This document shows, one piece after another, positions 43,133 to 51,665 of a DNA stretch of 64,000 nt. Below the pieces are notes generated by a model. It was not told the DNA's origin, did no database searches, and saw only the letters and a list, made by a program, of their open reading frames with translations. The DNA is from GCA-020343675 sp964462945 (lineage in GTDB: Bacteria > Planctomycetota > Phycisphaerae > Sedimentisphaerales > Anaerobacaceae), in the NCBI GenBank assembly GCA_964462945.1, contig CAYWZW010000001.1, forward strand, positions 1-64,000, written 5' to 3'. The first letter of the stretch is position 1. The number at the start of each line of letters is the position of its first letter. A program made the translations under genes and the position numbers.

Positions 43133-44656
43133 TCATGCACTCTGCGTCCGAGAACCGATACTCTGAGCGTCGAGTGTTTGGGCGAGTTTGGCAAATTCTC
43201 GGCCGCGATGCTCGTAGTTCTCAAACATGTCGTAGCTCGCACAAGCAGGGCTTAATAGAACCACATCGCCGCTTTCTGCAAGGCGATTTGCTAATTGAAC
43301 GGCGTCGGCGAGTGAATTAACAACCTCCACTTTCGTCGCTCGTGGTACTGTTCTTATCCTCTTACGCTCTTGTGCTCTTATGGTCTTAAGCCCTTTTATC
43401 GCTTCGGCGATTTTCGGGGCGGTCTGACCGATCAGGAGTGCCGCTTTGGCTTTTTCGGCTATCTTTTGGCCGAATTCGTCGAAGGGCAGGTGCTTATCAT
43501 ACCCGCCGGCAATAAGAATTATCGGCTGGTCAAACGCCTCCAGAGCGGTCATTGCACTCTGGGGTGTGGTGGCTTTTGAGTCGTTATACCAACGGACTCC
43601 AGCGATTTCTGCAATCAGCTCGAGTCGATGAGGCAGCGCCTTGAATGCAGGCAGAGCCTTTTTAATCTTCTCGTCGTCGATGCCAAAATGCCTGGCGATT
43701 GCCATAGCAGCAGCAAGATTGGAAAGATTGGCCCGGCCGGGCAGGCGAAATACGCTGCGAATCTCTTCGCTCACGTCGTCGGCAGAAAACTTGACGCAAA
43801 CTCTTCCGGTGTCTTTCTTGTATTTTTCAAACCATTCGACGCCGATCTGATCTTCGGCATTGAAGATCGAAACGGCGGGCGAATTCCCATCCGGCTCTTG
43901 AAATTTGAACATGTTCTCCTTTGCGGCGCAGTAGCAGGCAAATGTCCCGTAGCGGTCAAGATGGTTCGGCGTCAAATTTGTTAACAGCGCCACTCTTGGC
44001 GCCTTTTGAATTTGCGCCAACTGTTCGATCTGAAAACTCGACACCTCCAATACGACCAAATCATCAGCTCCGATCCGGTCCAGCGCCATCAATAACGGCT
44101 GGTTGCCGATGTTGCCGCTCAGCCAGACGCTCTCGTATTGCGGATGGCGGATCGCGGATCGCGTGGTTTGGGATTGCTTTGCTCCCCCTTCGACTACGCT
44201 CAGGGCTGAAGGCTCATTCGCAGCGATTTCCTCGTTTCTCGCATTCTCGAGCAGACAGGCGGTCAGAGCGGTGGTTGTGCTCTTACCATTGGCGCCCGTT
44301 ATCCCAATTATCCGTGCAGGGCACAGCTCGAAGAAGATACTTATCTGCGACGTGACAAATTTGCCGGCTCGGCGGGCGAATTCGAGAAACTCATTGTCAC
44401 CGGGCACGGCAGGATTGGCGACGATAATATCGGTCTGTTCGAAATCCGCCGGGTCGTGCGAGCCAAGATGAAATACAATACCCTCAAGCTGCTGAAGTTG
44501 GCGGACAGAGTCGCCCAGTTGCTCGGCTGTCGCCAAATCGGTGACGATTACCTTGGCCCCGGCACGATGGGCAAACCTCACAACATCCACTCCGCCGCCA
44601 AACCGCCCCAATCCCATCACCAGGACTTTCTTGCCGCTTAAGGGTGCCCTGTTCAT
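43133..44656 (-). CDS. murD: UDP-N-acetylmuramoylalanine--D-glutamate ligase MurD with repeat insertions
   Basis: Cytoplasmic peptidoglycan ligase adding D-Glu to UDP-MurNAc-L-Ala, about 507 residues. The N-terminal domain has VLVMGLGRFGGGVDV. The ATP site is GITGANGKSTTT, the Mur centre has VLEVSSFQIEQL and NLTPNHLDRYG, and the C-terminal domain has WYNDSKATTP and LIAGGYDKHLPF. The start ATG overlaps the pyrF stop by 4 bases. About 30 extra residues sit between the ATP-binding helix and SGNIG, encoded by a period-7 run (44140-44167) and a palindrome (44184-44212). A second insertion (43352-43391, period 8) adds KTIRAQERKRIRT. Planctomycetes with murD presumably make peptidoglycan, so the enzyme must tolerate the inserts. 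Confidence 0.92.
   Translation of the reverse strand: MNRAPLSGKKVLVMGLGRFGGGVDVVRFAHRAGAKVIVTDLATAEQLGDSVRQLQQLEGIVFHLGSHDPADFEQTDIIVANPAVPGDNEFLEFARRAGKFVTSQISIFFELCPARIIGITGANGKSTTTALTACLLENARNEEIAANEPSALSVVEGGAKQSQTTRSAIRHPQYESVWLSGNIGNQPLLMALDRIGADDLVVLEVSSFQIEQLAQIQKAPRVALLTNLTPNHLDRYGTFACYCAAKENMFKFQEPDGNSPAVSIFNAEDQIGVEWFEKYKKDTGRVCVKFSADDVSEEIRSVFRLPGRANLSNLAAAMAIARHFGIDDEKIKKALPAFKALPHRLELIAEIAGVRWYNDSKATTPQSAMTALEAFDQPIILIAGGYDKHLPFDEFGQKIAEKAKAALLIGQTAPKIAEAIKGLKTIRAQERKRIRTVPRATKVEVVNSLADAVQLANRLAESGDVVLLSPACASYDMFENYEHRGREFAKLAQTLDAQSIGSRTQSA
43352..43391. repeat. Period-8 repeat inside murD
   Basis: Five 8-base units TCTTATCC, TCTTACGC, TCTTGTGC, TCTTATGG, TCTTAAGC on the plus strand. 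It is translated from the minus strand as a basic linker in the C-terminal domain. Confidence 0.7.
44140..44167. repeat. Period-7 repeat inside murD
   Basis: GCGGATG, GCGGATC, GCGGATC, GCGTGGT: 7-base units, translated from the minus strand within the first murD insertion. Confidence 0.7.
44184..44212. repeat. CCTTCGACTACGCTCAGGG-type palindromic repeat inside murD
   Basis: The core CCTTCGACTACGCTCAGGG is an imperfect palindrome. From the minus strand it encodes PSALSVVEGG. From memory, close variants of this word are widespread in draft bacterial genomes; I cannot check that here. Confidence 0.65.
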
Positions 44657-45603
44657 ATCAAGGTCTGCATGGCGTTTGCCAGATCGACCTTCGCGTCGAT
44701 GACGGCCTGCTCGATGCATCGTTTCCAGTCGTCGCCGAACTGGCTCTTGTATTCCGGCTTTTCGTAGGCGTAGATGATGGAACGCGAGGCGTTGATCAAG
44801 GCTCCGGAGCCGTCGGGTTTGCAGAATCGCACGCAGTCGGCGGCCGAAGCTCCCTGCAAGCCATAGCCCGGCACGAGAAACCATGTTTTGTCGTATTTCT
44901 TTCGCAGAGCGGACGTCACTTCGGGCGCCGTGCCGCCCACAACCATTCCCACATTGCTATAGCCATTCTCGCCGATCCGTCCGTCTTTGCCGGCGACTTC
45001 GGCGATGACCTCAGCGAGCTTTTCGTACATCCTCTGGCCGTCAGCGCCCGCAAAATCCTGAATGGCGGCGGCGGAAGGGTTGCTGGTCCGAACCAGGACA
45101 AAGACCCCTTTACCCTGTTTGGCGGCCATAGCCGCAAAAGGCTCGATCCCATCGGTCCCCGTGTAGCCGCTGATGGTGATGGCGTCCGGGGCAAGTGTGT
45201 CCTCCAGACCGGCCAGCTCCGGATTCTCCAGATGAGCGGCGGCGTAAAGCTCCGCCGTGTGGCCTATGTCACCACGCTTCACGTCGCCGATGATCTCCAG
45301 ACCCAAATCGTCGGCCTCAGTAATCAAGGAGTAGTAAGTCTCCAGTCCCTCCCACAAATACTTTTCGAAAAAAGCTATATTTATTTTAACCGCCGGTACC
45401 ATCGGCGCAACAATCCGCATCGTCTGAGTGCAGAAATCGAAGATCGCATCGACGGCGGCAGCCGCGTCGAACTCGTCATTCATCTGGCGATGGTCTCTTA
45501 TCGCAGCGGGCAGCCTGGTATACACGGGATCCAGCCCGACGGTGAGAGAAGTGTTCTTGGTCCTCACAGCCTCACAGAGGCGGTCAGCAAAATGACTGGC
45601 CAT
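44653..45603 (-). CDS. pyrF: Orotidine 5'-phosphate decarboxylase PyrF (type 2, long form)
   Basis: Last step of UMP synthesis: decarboxylates OMP. The 316-residue form matches the longer subfamily seen in actinobacteria and planctomycetes. The active-site motif DVKRGDIG lies at 107-114, with the substrate-proton-donor Lys at 109. LTVGLDP at the start and the phosphate-binding region VPGYGLQGASAADCVRF near the end are also present. It is coupled to murD by a 4-base ATGA overlap. Confidence 0.95.
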   Translation of the reverse strand: MASHFADRLCEAVRTKNTSLTVGLDPVYTRLPAAIRDHRQMNDEFDAAAAVDAIFDFCTQTMRIVAPMVPAVKINIAFFEKYLWEGLETYYSLITEADDLGLEIIGDVKRGDIGHTAELYAAAHLENPELAGLEDTLAPDAITISGYTGTDGIEPFAAMAAKQGKGVFVLVRTSNPSAAAIQDFAGADGQRMYEKLAEVIAEVAGKDGRIGENGYSNVGMVVGGTAPEVTSALRKKYDKTWFLVPGYGLQGASAADCVRFCKPDGSGALINASRSIIYAYEKPEYKSQFGDDWKRCIEQAVIDAKVDLANAMQTLI

Positions 45604-45634
45604 CTTTTTAGTCCCTCGTCTTTGGAAAAACCTT

Positions 45635-45661
45635 TTTACACAACGTTGAAGTTACTATAAT
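45635..45661 (+). promoter_or_regulatory. Candidate promoter giving a near-leaderless transcript
   Basis: TTTACA (45635-45640) and TATAAT (45656-45661), 15-base spacing. The start codon of the downstream gene is only 8 bases after the -10 box, so transcription would begin at about the ATG. Confidence 0.45.
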
Positions 45662-45668
45662 CGCCGGG

Positions 45669-46394
45669 ATGGTTTCAGGCAAGAGAGAAATAACAGATAA
45701 TGCGACAGATCCGAAATTTCGCAAAAGGACGCGACCCAAGAAATTGCTCTGGTGGCTTTGCGTTGATCTGGTGGTGGCCGTCGTCGTTCTGGCCTTGCTG
45801 CTGCACAAGCCCGGTCGCTATGACCCGGCGGATCTTGACTCCGTCGGTCTCGACCGCGGGCAGGTCAGTCCGTATCTGACGCATGAATTATCACCTCAAT
45901 TCTATAACGGCACGCAGCGTGGCGAGCCGTTCGAGCTGGTGATCACCCAGAAGGGGATAAATGAAATCGTCGCGGGGTGGGGGTGGCCTAAAATGTCGGA
46001 GGGCATCATGCTGTATGCGCCCGCGGTGGTTTTTGTGCCGGGATCCGTGGTGTTGATGGGAACGGCAAATATCAAGGGGGTGGAGCTCGTCGTCACTATT
46101 GTGCTCAAGCCGAGCATTGATGAGCACGGGCTCTCCAATCTGCAGGTGGCCGAAGTAAAGGTCGGCGCCATGAACATTACGCCTCTCGCCAAAATGATGG
46201 CCAGGAAAATGTACGCCGAAAGGCTCGCGACAATGTCCGTGGACACAAGGGCCCTCTATGCAAGAATCACAGCGTCGTTGTTGAATGACGAACCGTTCGA
46301 TCCTGTTTTCGAAGTTGACGACAGAAAGGTACGTGTCGAAGACATAACCGTACACCGGGAGAAGCTGACAGCCCGTTTGGTTCCGGCCTCGTGA
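45669..46394 (+). CDS. Single-pass membrane protein of unknown function
   Basis: I do not recognise this family. It has 241 residues: a basic N-terminus (KFRKRTRPKK), one transmembrane helix about 28-46 (LWWLCVDLVVAVVVLALLL), then an extracytoplasmic domain of about 190 residues. The latter has alternating hydrophobic strands (VVFVPGSVVLMGTANIKGVEL; VTIVLKPS) that suggest a lipid-binding-like beta structure such as the DUF2140/YpmS type. That resemblance is only by pattern. It is divergent from pyrF with 65 bases between the two starts. Confidence 0.7.
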   Translation: MVSGKREITDNATDPKFRKRTRPKKLLWWLCVDLVVAVVVLALLLHKPGRYDPADLDSVGLDRGQVSPYLTHELSPQFYNGTQRGEPFELVITQKGINEIVAGWGWPKMSEGIMLYAPAVVFVPGSVVLMGTANIKGVELVVTIVLKPSIDEHGLSNLQVAEVKVGAMNITPLAKMMARKMYAERLATMSVDTRALYARITASLLNDEPFDPVFEVDDRKVRVEDITVHREKLTARLVPAS

Positions 46395-46755
46395 CGTGCG
46401 GCTCGCTCGACATCTGACAATGTTCAGAGCGAAACGGCAGATAAATCAACAAGGAGCCAAAGATTTGGTAATTTGGAGCCGGTTGGCGGAAAATGGCTCC
46501 AGCGATAAACCTATCCGCAAGGAAACGTTATTGGTCGCAAAAACGCCATTTTATACGGACCTTGCCGGGTTTTTCCATCGAATAGATTCTCCGCCTTCAG
46601 CTACGTCCAAAAATTGTGCAAATTTGGCAAAAAAGTTATTGCCCCTAACGGATTTGACGATTATTATAACCAGTTTAGTTGTAAGGATTAACGGCTGCCA
46701 AAACTAAGCGTTGAATTCAAGAGGTGGTTGAGATGCTTCTGACAGGATTAGCGAA

Positions 46756-47030
46756 CCGTGCGAAGTAGGCGAACCATGGAGGTGCACGGCTGCGCTTACG
46801 CGCGTATGGTCGCTTGGCAATCGCTGTTTCTGCTTCAATGTCGGGAAACGAATGAGGTTTTGTCGCGGGGTTCCCGCTTGCAGGGAAAACTGCAAAATGG
46901 GCTCCTCTGCCGGAGGCAGATGATGTAGCGCAAAGGTAAATTATAACCTCTGTTCGTTTTTGGCGTGCAAGGGAGCCGGTCCTTGAAGGGCTCCCGGTTG
47001 AAGTGGAAACCTGAATGGTTTCCATTTTTT
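46756..47030 (+). ncRNA. Candidate structured RNA or attenuator upstream of nusA
   Basis: At least six stems occur in series: CCGTGC/GCACGG (46756-46789), GCGGG/CCCGC (46865-46877), TTGCAG/CTGCAA (46878-46895), CTGCC/GGCAG with loop GGA (46907-46919), GGGAGCC/GGCTCCC (46971-46995) and the terminator GGAAACC/GGTTTCC (47005-47023). It matches none of tmRNA, RNase P, SRP RNA or T-box by key motifs that I could recall. It is either a free-standing RNA or a nusA leader that ends transcription early when NusA is sufficient. Confidence 0.4.
47004..47030 (+). terminator. Rho-independent terminator in the nusA leader
   Basis: GGAAACC (47005-47011), 5-base loop TGAAT, GGTTTCC (47017-47023), then A and six T (47025-47030). 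It lies 56 bases before the nusA ATG, on the nusA strand. Confidence 0.85.
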
Positions 47031-47085
47031 GTTCGGCACCAATTTCTAGCGCCAGGTTGCAAAATATTAGTCAGGAAGAAAAACG

Positions 47086-48303
47086 ATGAATCAGGAATTA
47101 TTAAGAGTCGTCGATAATATTGCCCGCGATAAGAACATCGATAAGGAATCGATCTTTGTGGACCTGGAAGAGGCTATGGTTTCGGCCGCGAGAAAGCACT
47201 TTGGCGAGCCGGAAAGTAACATCGAGGTCAGCATCGACCGCAGCACCGGGCAGATCAGCGCCTTCAAAGATAATGTAAAAATCGACATAAAACAACTCGG
47301 CCGAATCCCTGCGCAAACGGCAAAACAGGTGATCATCCAGAAGCTGCGGGCTGACGAAAGAAGCAGTATCTTTGCTGAGTTTGCCCAGCGAAAGGGAGAA
47401 ATCATCAGCGGCACGGTTGTGCGATACGAAAGCGGAACATTGATCGTTACCCTCGACCGATGGACGGAAGGCTTCATGCCGAAAGGCGAACAAATCATGG
47501 GCCAGACACATCGGGTGGGTGAGAGGATTCGATGCCTGATTCTCGACGTGAAAGAGACCTCGAATCAGGTCAAAATCATTCTCTCTCGCACACATCCTGA
47601 TTTTATTCGCCGGCTGTTCGAGTTAGAAGTGCCGGAGATCAGCGAGAAAATCATCGAAATACGTGCGCTGGCCCGAGAGGCGGGCTACCGAACCAAAGTC
47701 GCAGTGGCGTCATTCGACGAGAAGGTGGATCCTGTCGGGGCGTGCGTGGGCGTGCGGGGCAGCAGGATCAAGAACATCGTTGATGAGCTCGGTGGGGAGA
47801 AAATAGACATAGTCCGCTGGAATGAGTCGTCACAGGTGCTTGTTTCGAATGCCTTGATGCCGGCGAAAGTCAGTGAAATCGCCCTGTGTTTTGAATTGGG
47901 GCGGGCAACAGTAGTCGTGGATGAAGACCAGTTGAGCCTGGCTATCGGCAAGCACGGCCAAAATGTCCGGTTAGCCGCCCGGTTGACCGGTTGGGATATC
48001 GATATCCTGACGCCCGATGAATACAATCAGGGGATCGAGCTGCTGACAGGCTGCGTCAAGACGGTGGAAGGAGCCGACGAGACGGTGGTTGACAAGCTGA
48101 TAGCGCTGGGCGTCATATCGGTCGCGGACGTGGAAGAGGTAGGAGCCGAACCTCTGGTTAACGAGCTGAAGATTGACTCGGACGTTGCTGGGAAGCTCGT
48201 TGCAGCATCGGTCGCAGAATCGGAGCGGCTGGCCGAGGAGTCAAAACTAAACGAGGCGGAAAAAGAACTTGCCCAACAGACAAAAACAAGGGCCAAAGAA
48301 TAG
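47086..48303 (+). CDS. nusA: Transcription elongation/termination factor NusA
   Basis: RNA polymerase-associated factor for pausing, termination and antitermination. It has 405 residues. The N-terminal polymerase-binding domain spans about 1-125 (LLRVVDNIARDKNIDKESIF). The S1 domain spans about 130-200 (ISGTVVRYESGTLIVTL). Two KH domains span about 200-345, with GVRGSRIKNIVDELGGEKID and LSLAIGKHGQNVRLAARLTG. A short C-terminal helix-hairpin region follows. A purine-rich AGGAAG lies upstream of the ATG. infB follows after 61 bases, the classic nusA-infB-rbfA order; rimP is absent upstream, where the structured leader sits instead. Confidence 0.97.
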   Translation: MNQELLRVVDNIARDKNIDKESIFVDLEEAMVSAARKHFGEPESNIEVSIDRSTGQISAFKDNVKIDIKQLGRIPAQTAKQVIIQKLRADERSSIFAEFAQRKGEIISGTVVRYESGTLIVTLDRWTEGFMPKGEQIMGQTHRVGERIRCLILDVKETSNQVKIILSRTHPDFIRRLFELEVPEISEKIIEIRALAREAGYRTKVAVASFDEKVDPVGACVGVRGSRIKNIVDELGGEKIDIVRWNESSQVLVSNALMPAKVSEIALCFELGRATVVVDEDQLSLAIGKHGQNVRLAARLTGWDIDILTPDEYNQGIELLTGCVKTVEGADETVVDKLIALGVISVADVEEVGAEPLVNELKIDSDVAGKLVAASVAESERLAEESKLNEAEKELAQQTKTRAKE

Positions 48304-48364
48304 TACACGCGTCTGGCTGCAAATATAGCGTGCCGAACGCGAATGAGATGGGAGATCTGCTTTT

Positions 48365-51028
48365 TTGGCAACTACAAGAGTTTACATCTTAGCCAAGGAA
48401 CTTGGTGTAAAAAGTTCCGCCATTGTGAAGAAATGTCAGGATGAAGGTCTGGATATCCAGAACCACATGTCGGTAATATCGGCGGGGCTGGCAGCGACAA
48501 TCCGGGAGTGGTTCAGCGAAGGCGAGAACATAACAACGGTCGAGACATCCGAAAAGGTGGATCTGGAAAAGGTTCGAGTCAAGAAGAAGAAAACGAAGCA
48601 AGAGCCGGCGGCGAAAGAAACAGAAGCTCAAGAGGACGAGATGAAGCCAAAGCCGCCAGCCAAGGCAGCCGATGGGGCGGTGGCTGTGGCCGAACCCGAA
48701 GAAAGCGAACAGGAAACACCCGCTTCAGACGTCGTTGTAGATGCGAGCGCGGCGGTTGTGGTCGAAGAGCCGCTTCCTCCGACAGAGCAGATAACCGAGG
48801 CACAGGAAGAACCTGAGCCAGAGCCGGAACCGGAACCTATCGTGCCTGCCGGGCCGATCATGGAGAAACCTGAACCGGCTCGACTGAGCGGACCGCGGGT
48901 CGTGCGCGTCGAGGCCCCTGAGCCGCTGCGACGACCAAGGCCCAGACAGCGAGCAAGGTATGATGCGCCCGTTACCGAGCCGTTGATGTACAGCCAAAAA
49001 GAGCAGGGGGATGGGGCTTCCGCTCCAGGCAGGGAGAAGAAACCATCGGCGAAACGGCACAAAGAGAAAACACATGGACGCAGACGAGATGAGCAAGACG
49101 CCGAGACGGTGAAAAGGCCCAAACAGGGCGGCAGATGGCGACAAAGAGATATTGAAGAACGCCGAGCCCGACTTGATGCCGCCGGCGGCGAGGGCCTGCG
49201 GGTCAGGCCGATGCGCAAAATTGCTGCCAAGTCGAAGCAGAAAGTCGGTGCGCCCGTCCGCCCGCAAAAAGCGGTTGTGACCGAGCCGATAACAGTGAAG
49301 GACTTATCCTCCGCTCTGGCGGTTAAGTCAACGGATATTATCTTCAAGCTGATGCAGCACGACGTGATGGCCACGGCCAATCACGTCATCAATAAGGACG
49401 TCGCAGAGCTGGTTGCTCTGGAATTCGACACCGAACTGGTCGTGGAACGCAAGAGCACGTTGGAAGAGCAGATACGGGACGAATTCGAGCGGCGCCCGCG
49501 AAATAATCTCCAGAAGCGCGCGGTGGTTGCTGCGATGCTCGGGCATGTTGATCATGGCAAGACAAGCCTGCTGGATAAGATCCGCTCGACCCGTGTCGCC
49601 GCCGGGGAAGCAGGCGGCATTACACAACACATCGGAGCCTCTGAAGTGACCTGGGATAACAAGAAGGTGACATTCCTTGACACTCCGGGCCACGAAGCCT
49701 TCACGGCGATGCGAGCCAGGGGCGCCAATATGACGGATGTGGTCGTGCTGGTCGTTGCCGCTGACGACGGGGTAATGCCCCAGACCATTGAAGCGATTGC
49801 CCACAGCAAGGCCGCGAATGTGCCGACTATCGTGGCTCTGAACAAAGTGGACTTGCCCGGCTGGGACATCAATCGCATCTATGCTCAATTGGCCGAGCAG
49901 GAACTGACACCTTCCCCGTGGGGAGGCCAGACGGAGGTCATCAAGACCAGTGTAGTGACCGGCGAGGGAATAAGCGATTTGCTTGAATCACTCGACTACG
50001 TGGCCGAATTGCTTGAACTCCGTGCCGATGGCACAATCCCTGCCACAGGATGGGTCGTCGAGGCGAAGTTGTCGGCACAGCGGGGTCCGGTAGCGACTCT
50101 GTTGGTCAAGGAGGGTCAGCTCAAAAAAGGCGATGTTGTACTGGCCGGCGGCACCTACGGCCGAGTAAAGATGCTCAGAGACAGCTACGGCAAGAATACA
50201 AAGATAGCTACAAGCTCAATGCCGGTGGAGATCACGGGCCTGAGCGACGTCCCCCAGGCGGGCGACAGATTCTACTGCCTGGATGATATCAACAGGGCCA
50301 AGGCCGCCGCCGAGGAAAACCAAGTGCGACAAAGAGAACTTTCACTGGCGGAACGAACCCAGGTGACGCTCGACAACCTGTTCAGCCAAATAGAGGCGGG
50401 CAAAACCGAAACACTGAATCTCATTGTTCGCGCGGATGTCCAAGGCTCGGTCGATGTCTTGAAAGAGTATTTGTCCGATCTGAGCACGGAGGAAGTCCGG
50501 ATCAATATTCTGCACGCAGCACCGGGCGGCATTACAGAGGGCGATGTCGTGCTTGCTGAGGCGTCCAACGCCATTATTATCGGCTTTAACGTCGTCGCTG
50601 AGGAACACGCGGCCAAGATCGCAGAAACCAAAGGCGTTGAGATAAGGCTGTACAATATCATCTACCGCATAACTGAGGACTTGCAGAAATCGATGGCCGG
50701 GCTGCTCGAACCGGAGGAAACAGAGAGCGTGCTTGGCCGAGCCGTAGTAAGGACAACGTTTAAGATTTCGCGAGTCGGCACCGTGGCCGGCTGTTATGTC
50801 AGCAGCGGGCACGGGAACAAGAACGCCAAGATGCGGCTGATACGTGACAATATCGTGCTCAAAGACAATCTGAGCATCGAGTCGCTCAAGCACTTCAAGG
50901 ACGACGTGCGCGAGGTAAAGACGGGCCTGGAGTACGGTATAAAAATAGCAGGATTTGACGATGTGAAAGTCGATGATGTACTGGAGTTCTATGAAATCGT
51001 GAAAGTAGCCAGAACCCTTGAGTTGTGA
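48365..51028 (+). CDS. infB: Translation initiation factor IF-2
   Basis: GTPase that delivers initiator tRNA to the ribosome, 887 residues. The start codon is TTG 48365, supported by GGGAG about 10 bases upstream and by the IF2_N motif RVYILAKELGVKSSAIVKKC. Residues about 65-290 are a low-complexity acidic then basic linker (Glu/Pro/Lys-rich). A second IF2_N-like piece is near 310. The G domain has GHVDHGKTSLLDKI (G393-K399-T400), DTPGHEAF and NKVDLPG. Domains II-IV follow, ending at residue 887. Long variable N-termini are normal in this family. Confidence 0.97.
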   Translation: MATTRVYILAKELGVKSSAIVKKCQDEGLDIQNHMSVISAGLAATIREWFSEGENITTVETSEKVDLEKVRVKKKKTKQEPAAKETEAQEDEMKPKPPAKAADGAVAVAEPEESEQETPASDVVVDASAAVVVEEPLPPTEQITEAQEEPEPEPEPEPIVPAGPIMEKPEPARLSGPRVVRVEAPEPLRRPRPRQRARYDAPVTEPLMYSQKEQGDGASAPGREKKPSAKRHKEKTHGRRRDEQDAETVKRPKQGGRWRQRDIEERRARLDAAGGEGLRVRPMRKIAAKSKQKVGAPVRPQKAVVTEPITVKDLSSALAVKSTDIIFKLMQHDVMATANHVINKDVAELVALEFDTELVVERKSTLEEQIRDEFERRPRNNLQKRAVVAAMLGHVDHGKTSLLDKIRSTRVAAGEAGGITQHIGASEVTWDNKKVTFLDTPGHEAFTAMRARGANMTDVVVLVVAADDGVMPQTIEAIAHSKAANVPTIVALNKVDLPGWDINRIYAQLAEQELTPSPWGGQTEVIKTSVVTGEGISDLLESLDYVAELLELRADGTIPATGWVVEAKLSAQRGPVATLLVKEGQLKKGDVVLAGGTYGRVKMLRDSYGKNTKIATSSMPVEITGLSDVPQAGDRFYCLDDINRAKAAAEENQVRQRELSLAERTQVTLDNLFSQIEAGKTETLNLIVRADVQGSVDVLKEYLSDLSTEEVRINILHAAPGGITEGDVVLAEASNAIIIGFNVVAEEHAAKIAETKGVEIRLYNIIYRITEDLQKSMAGLLEPEETESVLGRAVVRTTFKISRVGTVAGCYVSSGHGNKNAKMRLIRDNIVLKDNLSIESLKHFKDDVREVKTGLEYGIKIAGFDDVKVDDVLEFYEIVKVARTLEL

Positions 51029-51203
51029 CGCACATCTCGTAACGCACATGAGGAATCGAAAGACAAAAACCAAAGCACGATATCCGAAGCACTGTCAGAA
51101 CTCGAATTTCAGATGTTCTGAACACTTCATCTCACATTGTGTATCTTTTCTCTTTGACTTTACTTCGCGTCTCGGCTTTCGATAATTGGACGTGACCGTG
51201 TTA

Positions 51204-51587
51204 ATGGCAACCCGAAGGCAGGAAAAAGTGGCCCGCGTAGTGAAAGAGGCAGTCAGCGATGCCATCGCTCACCACCTTAACGACCCGCGAATTGAGGGTT
51301 TTGTGAGTGTCACGCGGGTGGAGTTGACTCCTGATTTGCGTATCGCCAACGTCTATGTCAGCATTTTTGGCAAGGACCAGGCAAGCCAGAACAAGACCTT
51401 TTCGGCGATAACACATGCAAGGAGCCGAATACAGTCTCTGCTGGCCGGCCGACTGCAAAGCAAATTCTGTCCGGTTTTGCATCTCTACACAGATGAGAAA
51501 TTCAAAAAAACGCTCGAGACCATGCAACTGATAGACAGGGCTGCCAAAGAGATGAAAAAGAACAATTTGGAAAATGAAGACGGATGA
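51204..51587 (+). CDS. rbfA: Ribosome-binding factor A
   Basis: Small KH-type factor that matures the 30S subunit, 127 residues from ATG 51204 (an upstream TTG at 51186 is possible). Typical blocks are RRQEKVARVVKEAVSDAIAH, LTPDLRIANVYVSIFG and PVLHLYTDEKFKKTLETMQLI. It follows infB by about 175 bases in the normal nusA-infB-rbfA order. Confidence 0.93.
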   Translation: MATRRQEKVARVVKEAVSDAIAHHLNDPRIEGFVSVTRVELTPDLRIANVYVSIFGKDQASQNKTFSAITHARSRIQSLLAGRLQSKFCPVLHLYTDEKFKKTLETMQLIDRAAKEMKKNNLENEDG

Positions 51588-51665
51588 ATCGGCGTATGGA
51601 CGGCTTAACACCGGTACGCATCTGCTTGTGTAGGCATTTACGTAACCGTCCCCGCAGGGGCTAAT

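Larger units (their letters stand above)
46395..47085. other. Long nusA leader region
   Basis: About 690 bases with no gene. The first half has no recognised feature. The second half (46756-47030) is packed with hairpins and ends in a Rho-independent terminator; see the candidate RNA entry. Confidence 0.5.

Noticed and set aside
42832..43242. 136-codon minus-strand frame ending with a CPSC pair
   Set aside because: No recognisable domain; mixed composition and overlap with an equally long plus-strand frame suggest non-coding DNA.
44184..44212. Insertion sequence end or transposon remnant in murD
   Set aside because: No transposase, no matching second end and no target-site duplication could be seen; it behaves as a small palindromic repeat.
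46700..47030. tmRNA, RNase P RNA, SRP RNA or T-box in the nusA leader
   Set aside because: Key conserved words for each were not found; kept only as an unnamed structured RNA candidate.
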